From: Bdellovibrio sp. UBA4095
Lineage (GTDB): Bacteria > Bdellovibrionota > Bdellovibrionia > Bdellovibrionales > Bdellovibrionaceae
Direction: 5' to 3'
DNA: 64,000 nucleotides
Assembly (NCBI GenBank): GCA_002381805.1
Contig: DFXZ01000002.1
Span: 120,056-184,055 of the forward strand
Shown: positions 63,818 through 64,000 of the stretch, in pieces
How positions within the stretch are numbered: the first letter of the stretch is position 1
How the letters are laid out: each line of letters opens with the position of its first letter
Made by a program: the position numbers and the translations under genes
Notes under the pieces: generated by a model
What the model saw: the letters and a program-made list of their open reading frames with translations, nothing else
What the model was told of the DNA's origin: nothing
Databases searched by the model: none

Positions 63818-63846
63818 AGGGACTATTCCCTTGCGACATGTCCCTG
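63818..63846 (-). promoter_or_regulatory. Inverted repeats at the element's minus-strand promoter region
   Basis: AAGGGA-CTAT-TCCCTT (63818-63833) and a second pairing AGGGAC (63819-63824) with GTCCCT (63841-63846), next to AT-rich TATATAT before the gene at 63796. Candidate operator for repression of the integrase operon. Confidence 0.35.
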
Positions 63847-64000
63847 CAATTCAGAGTGCCATCCTACCTACACCATGATTCGAATAGAGAATCCGAACTG
63901 TTACCAGTCCGGACATACTTCTATAAACAGGGTTGTATTAATGGAGGCTGGTTGTTAAAATTTTTCTATGAGTGCTGACCTTGGCCCCAAAAACTGGAGC

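Larger units (their letters stand above)
61715..64000. mobile_element. Left end of an element integrated at tRNA-fMet (incomplete)
   Basis: Integrase, excisionase-like HTH and an unknown gene are all on the minus strand, beginning right after the tRNA. This is the standard layout of a tRNA-targeting integrative element or prophage remnant. No phage structural or conjugation gene is in view. The other attachment repeat was not found within the window and should lie beyond 64000. Confidence 0.75.

Noticed and set aside
63850..64000. Short inverted repeats (TCCG...CGGA) near the right edge
   Set aside because: Too short and unsupported, with the flanking context missing beyond the window.

Overview
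The window reads as a chromosomal segment of a Bdellovibrio-like predatory bacterium. The evidence is indirect but consistent. Gene content includes a TIGR02147-family regulator, a secreted HNH nuclease, an L,D-transpeptidase, a histone-H1-like protein with a small Cys/His motif, a DUF1552/DUF1592 pair and many signal-peptide or lipoprotein ORFs of unknown function. It is densely packed, with no gene-free stretch above 300 bp, and base composition looks mid-40s % GC by eye (not counted).

Layout. 1-6209 (minus): guaA (cut by the window edge), guaB, a periplasmic PQQ-type sugar dehydrogenase, gamma carbonic anhydrase, a bifunctional-nuclease-domain protein and miaB. 6272-10613: a BON-domain protein with a Gly/Thr-rich stretch, a secreted HNH nuclease, the H1-like protein and a beta-repeat secreted protein. 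10710-14352 (plus): a thiolase/CoA-transferase (acetoacetate) operon and a cNMP-binding regulator. 14379-22826 (minus): pyk behind a 558-residue coiled-coil protein, a FecR-like/TPR pair, an L,D-transpeptidase and a ChaN-like/GYF pair. 22906-28876: a VKOR-DsbA fusion, a second coiled-coil protein, a lone STAS protein and lptD. 28899-38317 (minus): the RNA/ribosome block ffh-rpsP-khpA-rimM-trmD-SPOUT methyltransferase-rplS, then rnhB-yraN; upstream of it lies prfC translationally coupled to an ABC-2 exporter. 38389-45699: trhO, an AGE-family epimerase, an SDR and the TIGR02147 regulator with a secreted neighbour. 45729-56096: DUF1552/DUF1592, an aldo/keto reductase, a trypsin-like lipoprotein, a CNT nucleoside transporter, a vWA lipoprotein and a ChaA-like antiporter. 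56392-61491: three overlapping plus-strand genes (secreted unknown, PlsC-like acyltransferase, esterase) facing a patatin-like phospholipase, which looks like an undescribed lipid-handling locus.

The right edge is the start of an integrated element. A complete initiator tRNA-fMet (61638-61714) with a near-consensus promoter is followed by a terminator, two direct repeats one helical turn apart (candidate integrase arm sites), a tyrosine integrase, an excisionase-like HTH and an unknown gene. The far end is outside the window.

Regulation. Several genes lack a Shine-Dalgarno sequence and instead have promoter-like hexamers placed so that transcription would begin at or a few bases before the ATG (gamma-CA, TIGR02147, CNT; less clearly miaB, VKOR-DsbA and the TPR gene). 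A set of leaderless mRNAs is the most testable unexpected signal here. All promoter calls are by eye.
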